The notes under the pieces are model-generated. The model was not told the origin of the DNA. It saw only the letters and a program-made list of their open reading frames with translations, and did not search any database. The translations under genes were made by a program, and so were the position numbers. From NCBI RefSeq assembly GCF_046237015.1, contig NZ_JBJYIN010000004.1, positions 124,001-188,000 on the forward strand: 64,000 nucleotides of DNA, in the 5' to 3' direction. The stretch is from JBJYIN01 sp046237015. Its GTDB lineage: Bacteria; Pseudomonadota; Gammaproteobacteria; Enterobacterales; Enterobacteriaceae. Of this stretch, positions 15,393 through 24,430 are shown piece after piece; position 1 is the first letter of the stretch, and each line of letters opens with the position of its first letter.

Positions 15393-15528
15393 TTTGAGTT
15401 TTTAGCTGATGGAGAAGGATAAGAAAGGAGGGGATAGATAGATCTGCGAAGTCTTTGAGAGCGATGCGGCGCATTGTAGCCAGGTTTCTCGCCGTTAGAA
15501 CTGCCTTCTTTTTTAGTCCAACGGACAT

Positions 15529-15645
15529 AAAAAAAATCTCCAATTCCGTAAAATTGGAGATGTCGAAGTCGACCAACACCAGGGAAATATTTAGTTACTT
15601 CTAAACGTAGCAGCGAAATAAAAAGATGCCAGTCTCAAAAAATAT
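15529..15645 (-). ncRNA. ArcZ-like small RNA
   Basis: A self-contained minus-strand unit: -35 TTTACC (15675-15680), 17-bp spacer, -10 TAGTAT (15652-15657), about 117 transcribed bases, then a perfect terminator (ATCTCCAATT, loop TTACGG, AATTGGAGAT, eight T). In the middle, 15573-15588 reads ATTTCCCTGGTGTTGG, identical over 16 bases to the seed core of the Hfq sRNA ArcZ (RyhA/SraH). As in ArcZ, the seed is followed by a short hairpin (GTCGA-CT-TCGAC) and then the terminator. The 5' part differs. Classical arcZ lies beside arcB, so this is a relocated or second copy. The transcription start is predicted. Confidence 0.75.
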
Positions 15646-15768
15646 TTTTTTATACTAAATAAATCTGGCTGCCGGGTAAAGCAGTGCTTTTTATATTGTG
15701 CCATCCCATTGCGTTACGCAGTAGGATAAGAAAAGGCATTAATAAACAGATAATCAAGGGGAAAAATC

Positions 15769-16833
15769 ATGCAGATTTCAGCTCGCCGCTTAGTGGTGGT
15801 GGCTCAGGCTTTGTTACAAAAAGCGGGTTGTGACACGGAAGAGGCAAACTGTGTCGCTGAACATCTGGTGGCTGCCAATCTGAAAGGGCATGATAGTCAC
15901 GGCGTTGGCATGTTGCCACATTACGTCGAATTTATTTGTAATGATATTATGCGCCCAAACACGCCTGCTCGTTTATTACGTGATGGTGGGGCCGTACTGC
16001 AATTTACCGGCGATCGCGGATTTGGGCAACGCACCGGTAAAGAAGCTATGCAGGCCGCGATTGAACGGGCTAAAACTACGGGTGTTTGTCTAATGACACT
16101 CTCATCTACGTGTCACCTCGGTCGTATCGGAACGTATGGAGAAATGGCGGCAGATGCAGGAATGGTGTCGATCCATTTTGTTAATGTTAATGATCTCGAC
16201 CCCATCGTTGCACCCTGGTGTGGTAGCGAGGCGCGTTTCGGCACGAATCCTATCTGTATAGCGTTTCCCAAAGGGGAGAGCAATGCGGCATTTGTCCTTG
16301 ATTTCGCTACCAGTATTGTCGCGTTGGGGAAAACGCGCGTTGCTTATCTTGCCGGGAAAAAATTTGATGAGGATGTGATGCTGGATAGCAATGGTCGCTC
16401 AACCAACGATCCCCGGGTTATGTGGGAAGGTGAAACACACGGCGCACTGAAACCTATCGCGAAGCATAAAGGTGGTGGGCTGGTCATTGCAGCTGAAATG
16501 TTAGCGGGGTTGTTATCCGGTGGCGGTACGATTCAACCAGAAAATAAACGGCTCGGCGCGATTGTAAACAATATGACGACAATTGTGATTGATCCGGCCA
16601 ACATGGTATCGATGACGTGGTTACAACAGGAATATGATGCCATGCTTAATTATGTCCGTTCTTCTCGAGCGCCCGATCCTGAACAACCAATATTGATTGC
16701 TGGTGAGCCGGAGCGAAGAACAAAAGCATTGCGTGAACAGGTTGGGGTCGAGTTGTCCGACCAAGAGTGGCAAAAAATCGTTGCTGCGGGCGTATCTTTA
16801 GGGATGCGGCCTGATGAGTTCTCGGTGATGTGA
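15769..16833 (+). CDS. Ldh2/malate dehydrogenase-family oxidoreductase (YbiC-like)
   Basis: A 354-residue NAD(P)-dependent 2-hydroxyacid dehydrogenase of the LDH2/MDH2 family (PF02615), unrelated to Rossmann-fold lactate dehydrogenases. The family signature HDSHG occurs at residues 41-45, and blocks such as HLGRIGTYGEMAADAG, RFGTNPICIAFP and AEHKG-like KHKGGG fit. The closest relative I can recall is E. coli YbiC (HcxB), which acts on hydroxycarboxylates such as hydroxyphenyllactate; YiaK, AllD and ComC are alternative subfamilies. Ribosome site AAGGGGAAAAATC precedes ATG. It stands alone, divergent from the ArcZ-like RNA. Substrate unknown. Confidence 0.82.
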   Translation: MQISARRLVVVAQALLQKAGCDTEEANCVAEHLVAANLKGHDSHGVGMLPHYVEFICNDIMRPNTPARLLRDGGAVLQFTGDRGFGQRTGKEAMQAAIERAKTTGVCLMTLSSTCHLGRIGTYGEMAADAGMVSIHFVNVNDLDPIVAPWCGSEARFGTNPICIAFPKGESNAAFVLDFATSIVALGKTRVAYLAGKKFDEDVMLDSNGRSTNDPRVMWEGETHGALKPIAKHKGGGLVIAAEMLAGLLSGGGTIQPENKRLGAIVNNMTTIVIDPANMVSMTWLQQEYDAMLNYVRSSRAPDPEQPILIAGEPERRTKALREQVGVELSDQEWQKIVAAGVSLGMRPDEFSVM

Positions 16834-16870
16834 GGTGGTACTGAAACCATGGACGAGTTGAGGAGGTAGC

Positions 16871-17569
16871 GTGGTTCGAGGTGTGCTGGTTAGCCTGATT
16901 ATTGTCGGAGGTCTAATTATCCTGACGCCCTGGATTTTACGACATCTCCCGCCTGGTTATGATCCATTTTCACCGCTGTCGGTTGATGATCCGCCAACCT
17001 TTATTACCCGCTTTAAACTTAAGCAGATAGCGAATAATCCCGAAGCGTGTCTGGCAATATTGGCACAAGCTCAGAAAAACAACCAAATGACTTTTTTACC
17101 TTTGGATGAGGTTAAAGGGCAATGTCCCTTGTTGTCCCCGGTGCGAGTGCAGAGTTTTGGTTCGGTTAGGCTGAGCAGCAGCTTTTTGGCCAGTTGCCCG
17201 TTGGCGCTCAGTACGACAATGTTTGTGACACAATCCGCTATTCCGCAGGCATTGTCACTGGGAACCTCGTTGGTGCAGATTGACCATATTGGCAGCTATG
17301 CTTGCCGTAATATTTACCATCGCCCTGAGGGGCGTTTAAGCGAACATGCTACGGCAGATGCATTGGATATTGTCGGTTTTCGTCTGGCTGACGGACGACA
17401 GATTAGCGTACTCAATCAATGGGCGGAAACTGACTCTCGGGGCGATTACTTGCGCACCGTGTTTGAAGAGAGCTGCCACTTTTTCGGTAATGCGTTGGGG
17501 CCAGAATACAATGCCGCGCACGCCAACCATTTTCATCTGGGGATGAGAGGCTTCGGCGTGTGCCGATAA
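16871..17569 (+). CDS. Extensin-like C-terminal family protein (membrane-anchored)
   Basis: A 232-residue protein starting at GTG 16871, chosen because AGGAGG lies directly before it. Residues 4-24 form a membrane anchor or uncleaved signal. The rest fits the extensin-like C-terminal family (PF06904): cysteine pairs and the motif SEHATADALDI (H159, D166) plus HANHFHL (H217, H220, H222), arranged like zinc ligands of LAS/M15-type peptidoglycan peptidases. A cell wall role is therefore plausible but unproven. It follows the dehydrogenase by 37 bases and may be co-transcribed. Length is normal for the family. Confidence 0.8.
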   Translation: MVRGVLVSLIIVGGLIILTPWILRHLPPGYDPFSPLSVDDPPTFITRFKLKQIANNPEACLAILAQAQKNNQMTFLPLDEVKGQCPLLSPVRVQSFGSVRLSSSFLASCPLALSTTMFVTQSAIPQALSLGTSLVQIDHIGSYACRNIYHRPEGRLSEHATADALDIVGFRLADGRQISVLNQWAETDSRGDYLRTVFEESCHFFGNALGPEYNAAHANHFHLGMRGFGVCR

Positions 17570-17586
17570 TGTCGTCGCATCGTCAC

Positions 17587-17778
17587 TTAAAAATCGGTGT
17601 ATTCCTGCGCTGGCATCCAAAATCCGTCGATAAACTCTTCAATGGGATAGCATCCCGCACGGCGCAAGCGTTGCTCATCCATTGCCTGCAAGCATTGCGC
17701 CTCCGTGTTATATGCGCCGATTGCCAGTTCATCGCAGCCATGCCCGAGGTAACAAACAAATATCACCAGTGCAAACAT
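17587..17778 (-). CDS. yebW: YebW family protein (DUF1482)
   Basis: A 63-residue protein, the same length as E. coli YebW, with MFALVIFVCYLGHGCDELAI at the start and IEEFIDGFW..PAQEYTDF at the end. Four or five conserved cysteines and a hydrophobic N-terminus are visible. The start at 17778 follows a G-rich ribosome site (GTGGGGGCTTC); longer in-frame starts do not fit the family. In E. coli yebW and yebV precede rsmF; yebV is not seen here in the 184 bases between. Function unknown. Confidence 0.88.
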   Translation of the reverse strand: MFALVIFVCYLGHGCDELAIGAYNTEAQCLQAMDEQRLRRAGCYPIEEFIDGFWMPAQEYTDF

Positions 17779-17962
17779 GAAGCCCCCACTTTCTGATGTT
17801 ATCCCCGTCATTTTCCACGTCGCAGGCATATTATCTGCATATTGAACGTTGCCTGACGAACTACTGACAATTGTAGATGAAAACGCGTAGACAAGGGGAT
17901 AGGATGCACTCATGTGGCGTTTTTATCACCAAATGAGTGCATCTCCAGAAGTTAACCGTTGT

Positions 17963-19414
17963 TTAACCATGTTGTGGATTGACCGAGCACGCACTATCGC
18001 GGACCAGATCACGAGGAAGATTGTTTTTTATCCGACTGCCGATACGTTTAGCCGCACCCACGGGGTAGTCCTGATAGGTAAGCAAAAGCTCGTCCTCGGT
18101 GGGAACATGTTCAGGATACATCTCTTTTCCCTGAAACCATTCGATTGCCTGTTGAGTGGTTAATGCGTAACCAGGCTTAACATTTGTTTTCGCCAGGGCA
18201 ATCACGGCTTCATGTTGCCACCGATAGCCTTTAGAAAAACGTTCGGCCAATTTAAGACCAATACGAGAAAACTTGATACTGCCAAAGGCAGGCGTTAACG
18301 CAATAGGGAAAAGCCAAATCTCATTGTCGCGCGACCAGAGTTGATGGCGAGTACTATCCCATGTCAGCCCTTGTTTCTCAGCAATCTGAGCGATCAGAGA
18401 CGCTTCTTGTGCTTTTAGCGGAGAGAAGGGAAATTTCCCTACTTTGTAACCGGGGGCGGGAAGCGGGGGGATGGCGGCAATTTTTCGCAGGCGTGCGACA
18501 AAGAATCCTTCGCTGTCGTAAATCTGGGGGAAAACGTGCAAAAACCCTTCCGCTGTGGCAGCCTGCGTCGCGTCAGGAAAGAGGTCGGCCAATGATTCGA
18601 ACTCGCAAGCATCAGGATACTGTTGTTGTAGCCAATGGCAGACTTGCTGATTCTCCTGAGTATTCAATGTGCAGGTTGAGTAAATCATGACACCACCGGG
18701 TTTCAGTGCGTGAAAAGCGCTTAAGATGAGATCGCGCTGGGTGGCAGCGATATCCACAATGCTTTCTGGCGACCAGTGGTTCATTGCCGCAGGATCCTTA
18801 CGCACGACACCTTCGCCTGAACAGGGGGCATCCAGCAAAATCGCATCGAAAAACTCAGGCAAGGCGGCACCGAAAACGCGTCCGTCAAAATGGGTAATGG
18901 CGGTGTTACTCACGCCACAGCGGCTAATGTTGGCATGCAATACTTTAACCCGACTGGCGGAGTATTCATTGGCGACGATGCCACCTTGATTATCCAGATA
19001 AGCCGCGATCTGTGTTGTTTTGGAACCGGGCGCGGCGGCAACGTCTAGAACGGTTACCGGCATCTCATGATGATGAAATAGCGCGCTGACTGGCAGCATA
19101 GAACTGGCTTCCTGGATATAAAAAAGGCCGCTCAAATGTTCCAGCGTATTCCCCAACTTCACGTTTTCATCATCGTCATTGAGTAACCAAAATCCCTCCT
19201 GACACCACGGGATCGGCTCCAATTGCCACTGATAGGGGGCGATTAATTGTAGAAATGCATTCACGCTGATTTTTAGCGTATTGACACGAATACTACGGCG
19301 CAAAGGTCGTTGGCAGGCAGCAATAAAGTCCGCCATCGAAAGATGGGCTGGGATGATTGCCTGTATGGCATCAAGAAATTCAACGGGTAAATTGGCCGAA
19401 GTGTGTTTAGCCAC
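17963..19414 (-). CDS. rsmF: 16S rRNA (cytosine-1407-C5)-methyltransferase RsmF
   Basis: A 483-residue SAM-dependent m5C methyltransferase (YebU). An N-terminal RNA-binding part leads into the catalytic domain with VLDVAAAPGSKTTQIA (SAM site) and the two family cysteines C198 in LDAPCSGEG and C248 in YSTCTLN; a C-terminal PUA-like part follows. It methylates C1407 of 16S rRNA in the 30S subunit. The start is GTG at 19414 (MAKHTS), aligned with E. coli MAQHT. It lies between yebW and yebT, the usual place. Confidence 0.95.
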   Translation of the reverse strand: MAKHTSANLPVEFLDAIQAIIPAHLSMADFIAACQRPLRRSIRVNTLKISVNAFLQLIAPYQWQLEPIPWCQEGFWLLNDDDENVKLGNTLEHLSGLFYIQEASSMLPVSALFHHHEMPVTVLDVAAAPGSKTTQIAAYLDNQGGIVANEYSASRVKVLHANISRCGVSNTAITHFDGRVFGAALPEFFDAILLDAPCSGEGVVRKDPAAMNHWSPESIVDIAATQRDLILSAFHALKPGGVMIYSTCTLNTQENQQVCHWLQQQYPDACEFESLADLFPDATQAATAEGFLHVFPQIYDSEGFFVARLRKIAAIPPLPAPGYKVGKFPFSPLKAQEASLIAQIAEKQGLTWDSTRHQLWSRDNEIWLFPIALTPAFGSIKFSRIGLKLAERFSKGYRWQHEAVIALAKTNVKPGYALTTQQAIEWFQGKEMYPEHVPTEDELLLTYQDYPVGAAKRIGSRIKNNLPRDLVRDSACSVNPQHG

Positions 19415-19520
19415 GGGGATGTCCCATTACAGCAATAAAGATTAAGCGGCGGAGTTTATCATAAAAATAATATCCGCCGAATGGGAAAAGAATGGGACGA
19501 CGATGCGCCCAATAGGCGTA

Positions 19521-22154
19521 CTAATTTGCAGGGATCGCGGTTCCCCACTGCCGCCATTCTTTGGGTTCTTCATTATGCAACAGGAAATGCTTCCCTTCCT
19601 GAGACTTCGGTGCTAACGGAGTGGTCGCAGGCGTGGCGAAGGCAATTCCCCCACGAATGAATTGCTGGAATGTGCCACTTTTTATCACGCCACCGGTTAA
19701 GCCAAATTGCAGGTTATAACCGGATGCGAGCCAGAATACGGAATTGTCTCTCACCAGATGCTGATAACGTTTACTGATACGTAGTGCAACGGAAATACGG
19801 TCAGAGAGCGAACCCAGAGATAGTCCAGTCACCGTGCCGACCTCAATTCCTCTGAATAATACTGGTGTGCCGACCTGTAATGCCCCCGCTTCCGGCGCAT
19901 CTACGCTGATATTTAGACCATCCTGATAGCGAGAATCAGAGATCGTGGCCTGTTGCAGCTCAAAACTTCGAGTCACGCTGCCGTTGCCTGGTTCAACATT
20001 GATATAAGGCTGGAAAAGGGTTTCCAGGTGGTTGACGCCAGCGGCAGAAATTTCTGGGGTAACCACAGAAAAACGCGTGCCCGAGCGGGCGAAGTTACGC
20101 ACATATTCTGGATAGAGAACGGCTTGCACCCAAACTTCGTTACGTTGCTCGGAGAGTTTCAGGGAATCAAGTTGGCCGATGTCGATCCCCAAATAACGAA
20201 TTGGCATGCCCGGTGAGAGTTTGCTGGCATCATACGTTCTAAGGATGATGCGGCTACCGACCGCGCGGGCTGCGGTTTCATTATTGTAGAGGATACGTTT
20301 ACCGCCTTTAATTTCCGGTGCGCCTTCGACATTATCAAAGCTGATTGCGCCTTTTAGCGCCCGATTGAGTGGTGAAGCCTGCACAGTTAGGCCTGATGTA
20401 TTCAGTTGTACGCGAGCACCGCCTTCGGCCCAGAAAACACTGTTGTCAGTGAGTAGCTTCCGGTGCTCCGGACGAACATAAACATCAACTTCGAAATAAT
20501 CCGCTTTCGGTCGAACGCGCATAATTTCACCCACTTCGAACTTACGGTAGAGCACAATCGAACCATCCTGAATGTCGGGCAGACTATCCGTCACTAATGT
20601 CAATGTGGGCGAGGGCGATGAACCACGGATGCCTTCTTGCGCTTTTTCAAGATCGCTAAAAAGTGGATAGCTTGCCGACACGTCACCTTGAGTACCCGGC
20701 AGAACCTGAATACCACCGCTGATCCATTCTTGAGCACTGGCACCCAGCATCTGTATGCCATCCAGCCCGACTTTGACGTTCATCCTGCTATTGACGACAA
20801 ACTTACTATCTTTGTGCAGTAAATGACGGTATTGCGGCTCGATCACCAAAATAAAATTCACGCCCTGTTCATCCAGCGTGCGTTTGACGATTTGGCCAAT
20901 CTGGACGCCATGTAACAACACGGGTTGTCCGCTATCGATGCCATAGCTTTGTGCCGCATTGAGTTGTATAGAAAGTGCTCCGGGGTGCGCCAGCATTTGC
21001 TGACTGCTATCCAATACTTCAAAATGCTGTCGGGCTTCGCCTTCACCGGGAATCAGTGTCAGCGTTTGTCCACTGAGTAATTGAGGAAGGTTCAGATCGC
21101 TAAGCGATAATTTGGGTTTGGTTAATTCGATGCGCGTTCCTTCACGCATCAGGGAAACCACCGAGGGATCGATCACTAACTCGCCGTTAACGCGTTGACT
21201 ATCAGGAAGTAACGTAATCTTGCTTAATGTTCCGACTTCCAACCCCTGATACATTAGTGGCGTTCGACCAGCCGAAAGTCCATCACCGGAAGGTAATTCA
21301 AGGGTGATTACCACGCCGCGTTGACTTTGGGCTAAATCAGGGTACAGGCGGTAAGATTGTTCGGCGTTGGCGTTTTCACTGTCTTCTGGTGAGTCAAAAG
21401 CAATGGCGCCATTGACCAGCGCCGCCATATTTTCCATTTCAACTTTGGCACCGTTTAGGCTGATATCGGCATTAAACCCTGATACGTTCCAGAAGCGACT
21501 ATTCTTTTTCACTAGGTGGGTAAAGCGTCGTTCAATCAGAACATCGATCGTTACGCCATGGTGACTGGGCGAAACGGTGTAGTCGTATACTTTTCCCACC
21601 GGAATTTTACGGTAGTAGACAAGAGATCCGTTATTTAACGAACCGAGATCGTCGGCCTGTAGATGAACTAATAATTCGCCGGTATTCACCCGATATTTAG
21701 GCTGAGTGTCCAGCGCGGAGAAATGTGATTGTGCCTCGCCAGGGCCAGGCATCATCCCAATGTAGTTACCGCCAACCAGTGCGTCTAAACCAGAGACACC
21801 GGCAAGCGAGGCTTTAGGCGTCACCAGCCAGAATTGTGTCCCCGTGCGTAAGGCGTCAGCCATATCGCTTTTAATACTGGCTTCCACCTGAATCGTGCGG
21901 AGATCATCACTGAGTTTGATATTTTGTACGGTGCCGACTTCAACGCCTTGATAGCGTACGGGAGTTCGTCCTGCGACGATACCATCCGCAGAAACAAAAT
22001 CGATGGTGACAGAGGCTCCCCGTTCTTTTTGGTTGGTGTAAATCAGCCAACAGGCAATCATCAGCGCAATCAGTGGTAGTAGCCAGAAAGGAGAAAGCCG
22101 GCGCTTATTTTTCACTGTCGCCTGGTTTGATATCTCGGGTTTGTTGTCTTGCAT
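19521..22154 (-). CDS. letB: Lipophilic envelope-spanning tunnel protein LetB (YebT)
   Basis: An 877-residue MCE protein, the exact length of E. coli YebT. One N-terminal membrane helix (about 20-40, SPFWLLPLIALMIACWLIYT) is followed by seven MCE repeats, recognisable by recurring GxPVRYxGVEVGTV-type strands (VRYQGVEVGTVQ, LMYQGLEVGTLS, LFRGIEVGTVTG). In E. coli the hexamer forms a periplasmic tunnel for lipid transport between membranes. It overlaps yebS by 50 bases and must form its operon. ATG at 22154 follows GGGATAACA. Older annotations call it PqiB-like. Confidence 0.95.
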   Translation of the reverse strand: MQDNKPEISNQATVKNKRRLSPFWLLPLIALMIACWLIYTNQKERGASVTIDFVSADGIVAGRTPVRYQGVEVGTVQNIKLSDDLRTIQVEASIKSDMADALRTGTQFWLVTPKASLAGVSGLDALVGGNYIGMMPGPGEAQSHFSALDTQPKYRVNTGELLVHLQADDLGSLNNGSLVYYRKIPVGKVYDYTVSPSHHGVTIDVLIERRFTHLVKKNSRFWNVSGFNADISLNGAKVEMENMAALVNGAIAFDSPEDSENANAEQSYRLYPDLAQSQRGVVITLELPSGDGLSAGRTPLMYQGLEVGTLSKITLLPDSQRVNGELVIDPSVVSLMREGTRIELTKPKLSLSDLNLPQLLSGQTLTLIPGEGEARQHFEVLDSSQQMLAHPGALSIQLNAAQSYGIDSGQPVLLHGVQIGQIVKRTLDEQGVNFILVIEPQYRHLLHKDSKFVVNSRMNVKVGLDGIQMLGASAQEWISGGIQVLPGTQGDVSASYPLFSDLEKAQEGIRGSSPSPTLTLVTDSLPDIQDGSIVLYRKFEVGEIMRVRPKADYFEVDVYVRPEHRKLLTDNSVFWAEGGARVQLNTSGLTVQASPLNRALKGAISFDNVEGAPEIKGGKRILYNNETAARAVGSRIILRTYDASKLSPGMPIRYLGIDIGQLDSLKLSEQRNEVWVQAVLYPEYVRNFARSGTRFSVVTPEISAAGVNHLETLFQPYINVEPGNGSVTRSFELQQATISDSRYQDGLNISVDAPEAGALQVGTPVLFRGIEVGTVTGLSLGSLSDRISVALRISKRYQHLVRDNSVFWLASGYNLQFGLTGGVIKSGTFQQFIRGGIAFATPATTPLAPKSQEGKHFLLHNEEPKEWRQWGTAIPAN

Positions 22155-23421
22155 TGTTATCCCACATCAGTCGGCTATCCAGCCATTCAACGGCCAGAAT
22201 AGTTAGTATCACTGCCGCACCAAAGTAAAAAGCAGCAGGTCCCATAGTAAAAGCGAGTAGTTGATCACGGTTGACGAGTGACATTGTCAACGCGATCACA
22301 AATAAGTCGAGCATGGACCATCGTCCGATCCAGGCAATCACGCGTAGCATCCGCATTCGAGCCATGACACCTTGTTCTACGCGGAAATGAATACTGAGCA
22401 AAAGGCCGAACAACACAATAACTTTAGTAAACGGCACCAGAATACTGGCAACAAAGACAATTAAGGCGATCGGTATATTGCCGGATGCCAGCGAAAGAAT
22501 ACCGGAAAAAATGGTGTCTTCGGTGCGAATGCCGTTTGCATAGATGATGGAAATCGGTAACAGATTGGCTGGGAAAAGAAAAATAACGGAGGTAATCAAG
22601 GCAGCCCAGGATTTTTGTAAGCTATGTCGGCGTCGTAAACGCAGCGGTACGTGACAACGCGGACAGCGACCACGGCTGTCAGGGGAGCCCGTAAAGTGAC
22701 AAGAAATACAAATTTGATAGCGTTCTGGCGAAATAATCGGACGCATTCGGGGATAAAAGCGTTGCCACAATTGGTCCGTATTTAAATGGATCAAGGTCAG
22801 TATGCTAAGTATCATCAACGCCAAAAACGCAATCAGACCATTGCCTAGCTGAACATCTGCAAATTCTCTTACTTTGATGGCGGCGACGGCCATTCCAACC
22901 AGATAGATATCCAGCATCATCCATTCTTTTAGCCTGTCCAGCATCAATAATATGGGACGCAAATTCATTCCGATGCGTGGGGCGAAGAACAGATACAGCA
23001 GTGAGAACACGAGTGTCAATGGTACGCCGACGGTACAAAATGCCACGATGCTTGCCGTTACGGGGTTGCCCTGACGGGTAATTTGCCAGATACCTTCAAA
23101 CAGGCTGGCATTGATAGCTACACCCAGTAATCGAATCTGGATGAGCGGCTCAGTAAAAGCAAAGGGCATGAGAACCAACATGGCGATCGCCATCGCGGCC
23201 AGTCGAGAGATTGACCAGTCTCGGCCAGAACTGACTTTGGCATCACACCGTGGGCAGTTTGCCGTCTGATTTCGCTTGAGCTCGGGAAGTGTGAAAAGTG
23301 CATCACATTCCGGGCAGCGATGATAGCGCGCCATGGTTTGTGATGGTGCCAGAATACCGTCCACCAACGGCGGCCTGGAGGGCGGGATGGCGGCAGGGCC
23401 GATGATGTGATTTATCTTCAT
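22105..23421 (-). CDS. letA: Lipid transport membrane protein LetA (YebS, PqiA-like)
   Basis: A 438-residue inner-membrane protein of the PqiA family, partner of LetB. Two zinc-ribbon-like motifs (CPECD..CPRCD near residue 37-60; CISCH..CPRCH near 235) each precede a block of membrane helices. The blocks FFAPRIGMNLRPILLMLDRL and FTMGPAAFYFGAAVILTILA match YebS. The start at 23421 (MKINHI, after GCGGGAAAT) was preferred; a GTG at 23448 is possible but without ribosome site. The gene overlaps letB, giving translational coupling. Confidence 0.92.
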   Translation of the reverse strand: MKINHIIGPAAIPPSRPPLVDGILAPSQTMARYHRCPECDALFTLPELKRNQTANCPRCDAKVSSGRDWSISRLAAMAIAMLVLMPFAFTEPLIQIRLLGVAINASLFEGIWQITRQGNPVTASIVAFCTVGVPLTLVFSLLYLFFAPRIGMNLRPILLMLDRLKEWMMLDIYLVGMAVAAIKVREFADVQLGNGLIAFLALMILSILTLIHLNTDQLWQRFYPRMRPIISPERYQICISCHFTGSPDSRGRCPRCHVPLRLRRRHSLQKSWAALITSVIFLFPANLLPISIIYANGIRTEDTIFSGILSLASGNIPIALIVFVASILVPFTKVIVLFGLLLSIHFRVEQGVMARMRMLRVIAWIGRWSMLDLFVIALTMSLVNRDQLLAFTMGPAAFYFGAAVILTILAVEWLDSRLMWDNNARQQTRDIKPGDSEK

Positions 23422-23839
23422 ATTTCCCGCTGTTAACTGAACAGGCACGGTTTAGTGTATCAGGTCGTCGTCCATAACCGAATGGTGTTATACCTGTCAT
23501 ACTTCAAGTTGCATGTGCGTTGGCTGCGTTCAGTCACCCGAATCACTTACTCAAGTAAGCTCATCGGGATTCCTTCGCTTGCCGCCTTCCTGAAACTTGA
23601 ATTATTTAAGGTATATCGGAGATAGAATGTCAGTTGGGCTAAACGACAAATAATGCTGCTTTATGCTTGAGTAAGCGAATGATTGACGAAACGAATAGCA
23701 CATTATGCATGTTGTTTGCAGGGGAATAGGGCGGATTCTACGCGCGAATACCTAAATCTTGTGGCATCCTGTAGCAGGTATCATTGTATTATAATTGTGC
23801 GATCATCTGTCTGGAATGAAAAGACAATCCTATATTATT
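23422..23839. other. letA-msrC divergent gap
   Basis: These 418 bases contain one complete ERIC element (23489-23614). The remaining sequence must carry the divergent promoters of letA and msrC; no clear operator was recognised. Confidence 0.6.
23489..23614 (-). repeat. ERIC element (copy 2, complete)
   Basis: A 126-base element bounded by TATACC and GGTATA. Read in reverse it is nearly identical to copy 1 at 10625-10751, with the same central palindrome CTTACTCAAGTAAG. Confidence 0.9.
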
Positions 23840-24346
23840 ATGAATAAACAAGCGTTTTATAAAGATTTGTGCCGCGATTTGTCATCGCTGATTGCGGAAG
23901 AGAATCGTTTTATAACGATATTGTCAAACAGCAGCGCGTTACTGTTTGAACGTTTGGATGGCGTTAACTGGGCTGGTTTTTACCTATTGGAAAATGACAC
24001 CTTGTTTCTGGGGCCGTTTCAGGGGCGGGTTGCTTGTGTCCGTATTCCGGTAGGGAAAGGAGTATGTGGTCGGGCGATTGCGGAACAATGTATCCAGCGT
24101 GTAGATGATGTGCATGCTTTTCCGGGTCATATTGCTTGCGATGCAGCAAGTAACGCCGAAATTGTTCTGCCGTTGATGGTTAAGGGCCAATTGATTGGTG
24201 TATTAGATATTGATAGCACCATTTATCAACGGTTTGATGCCGATGACGAAGAAGGGCTTAAAGCCGTGGTTAGCGTACTTTGCGCACAACTTGAAGCGAG
24301 TGATGTGCTGACTTTTATCAATTCTCTCACGTTGAGACAAGGATAA
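23840..24346 (+). CDS. msrC: Free methionine-(R)-sulfoxide reductase MsrC
   Basis: A 168-residue single GAF-domain enzyme (YebR, fRMsr) that reduces free Met-R-sulfoxide with thioredoxin. The three family cysteines are present: C66 in ACVRIP, C76 in GVCGRA and C100 in HIACDAAS, the last being the likely catalytic one. The start at 23840 (MNKQAFYKDL) fits the family; an upstream frame from 23795 adds 15 unrelated residues. The ribosome site is weak. It lies between letA (divergent) and proQ, as in E. coli. Confidence 0.94.
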   Translation: MNKQAFYKDLCRDLSSLIAEENRFITILSNSSALLFERLDGVNWAGFYLLENDTLFLGPFQGRVACVRIPVGKGVCGRAIAEQCIQRVDDVHAFPGHIACDAASNAEIVLPLMVKGQLIGVLDIDSTIYQRFDADDEEGLKAVVSVLCAQLEASDVLTFINSLTLRQG

Positions 24347-24430
24347 CGTAGCAATTGCTGATGGCGTCATTATAATGGCGCCTGTTCATGCCTGCGCCGG
24401 TTGGCAAACCCGTTGTAATCAGGAAATTTC

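Larger units (their letters stand above)
15270..15768. other. yccM to dehydrogenase intergenic region
   Basis: The 499-base divergent gap contains an NsrR-like operator with a TATAAT -10 for yccM (15370-15392) and an independent minus-strand sRNA unit (promoter 15652-15680, terminator 15529-15561). A 95-codon open frame across it has no ribosome site and is not accepted. Confidence 0.75.

Noticed and set aside
15292..15579. A 95-codon minus-strand open frame between yccM and the dehydrogenase gene
   Set aside because: It starts at GTG without a ribosome site, runs through the terminator of the ArcZ-like RNA and over the NsrR-like operator, and has no recognisable domain.
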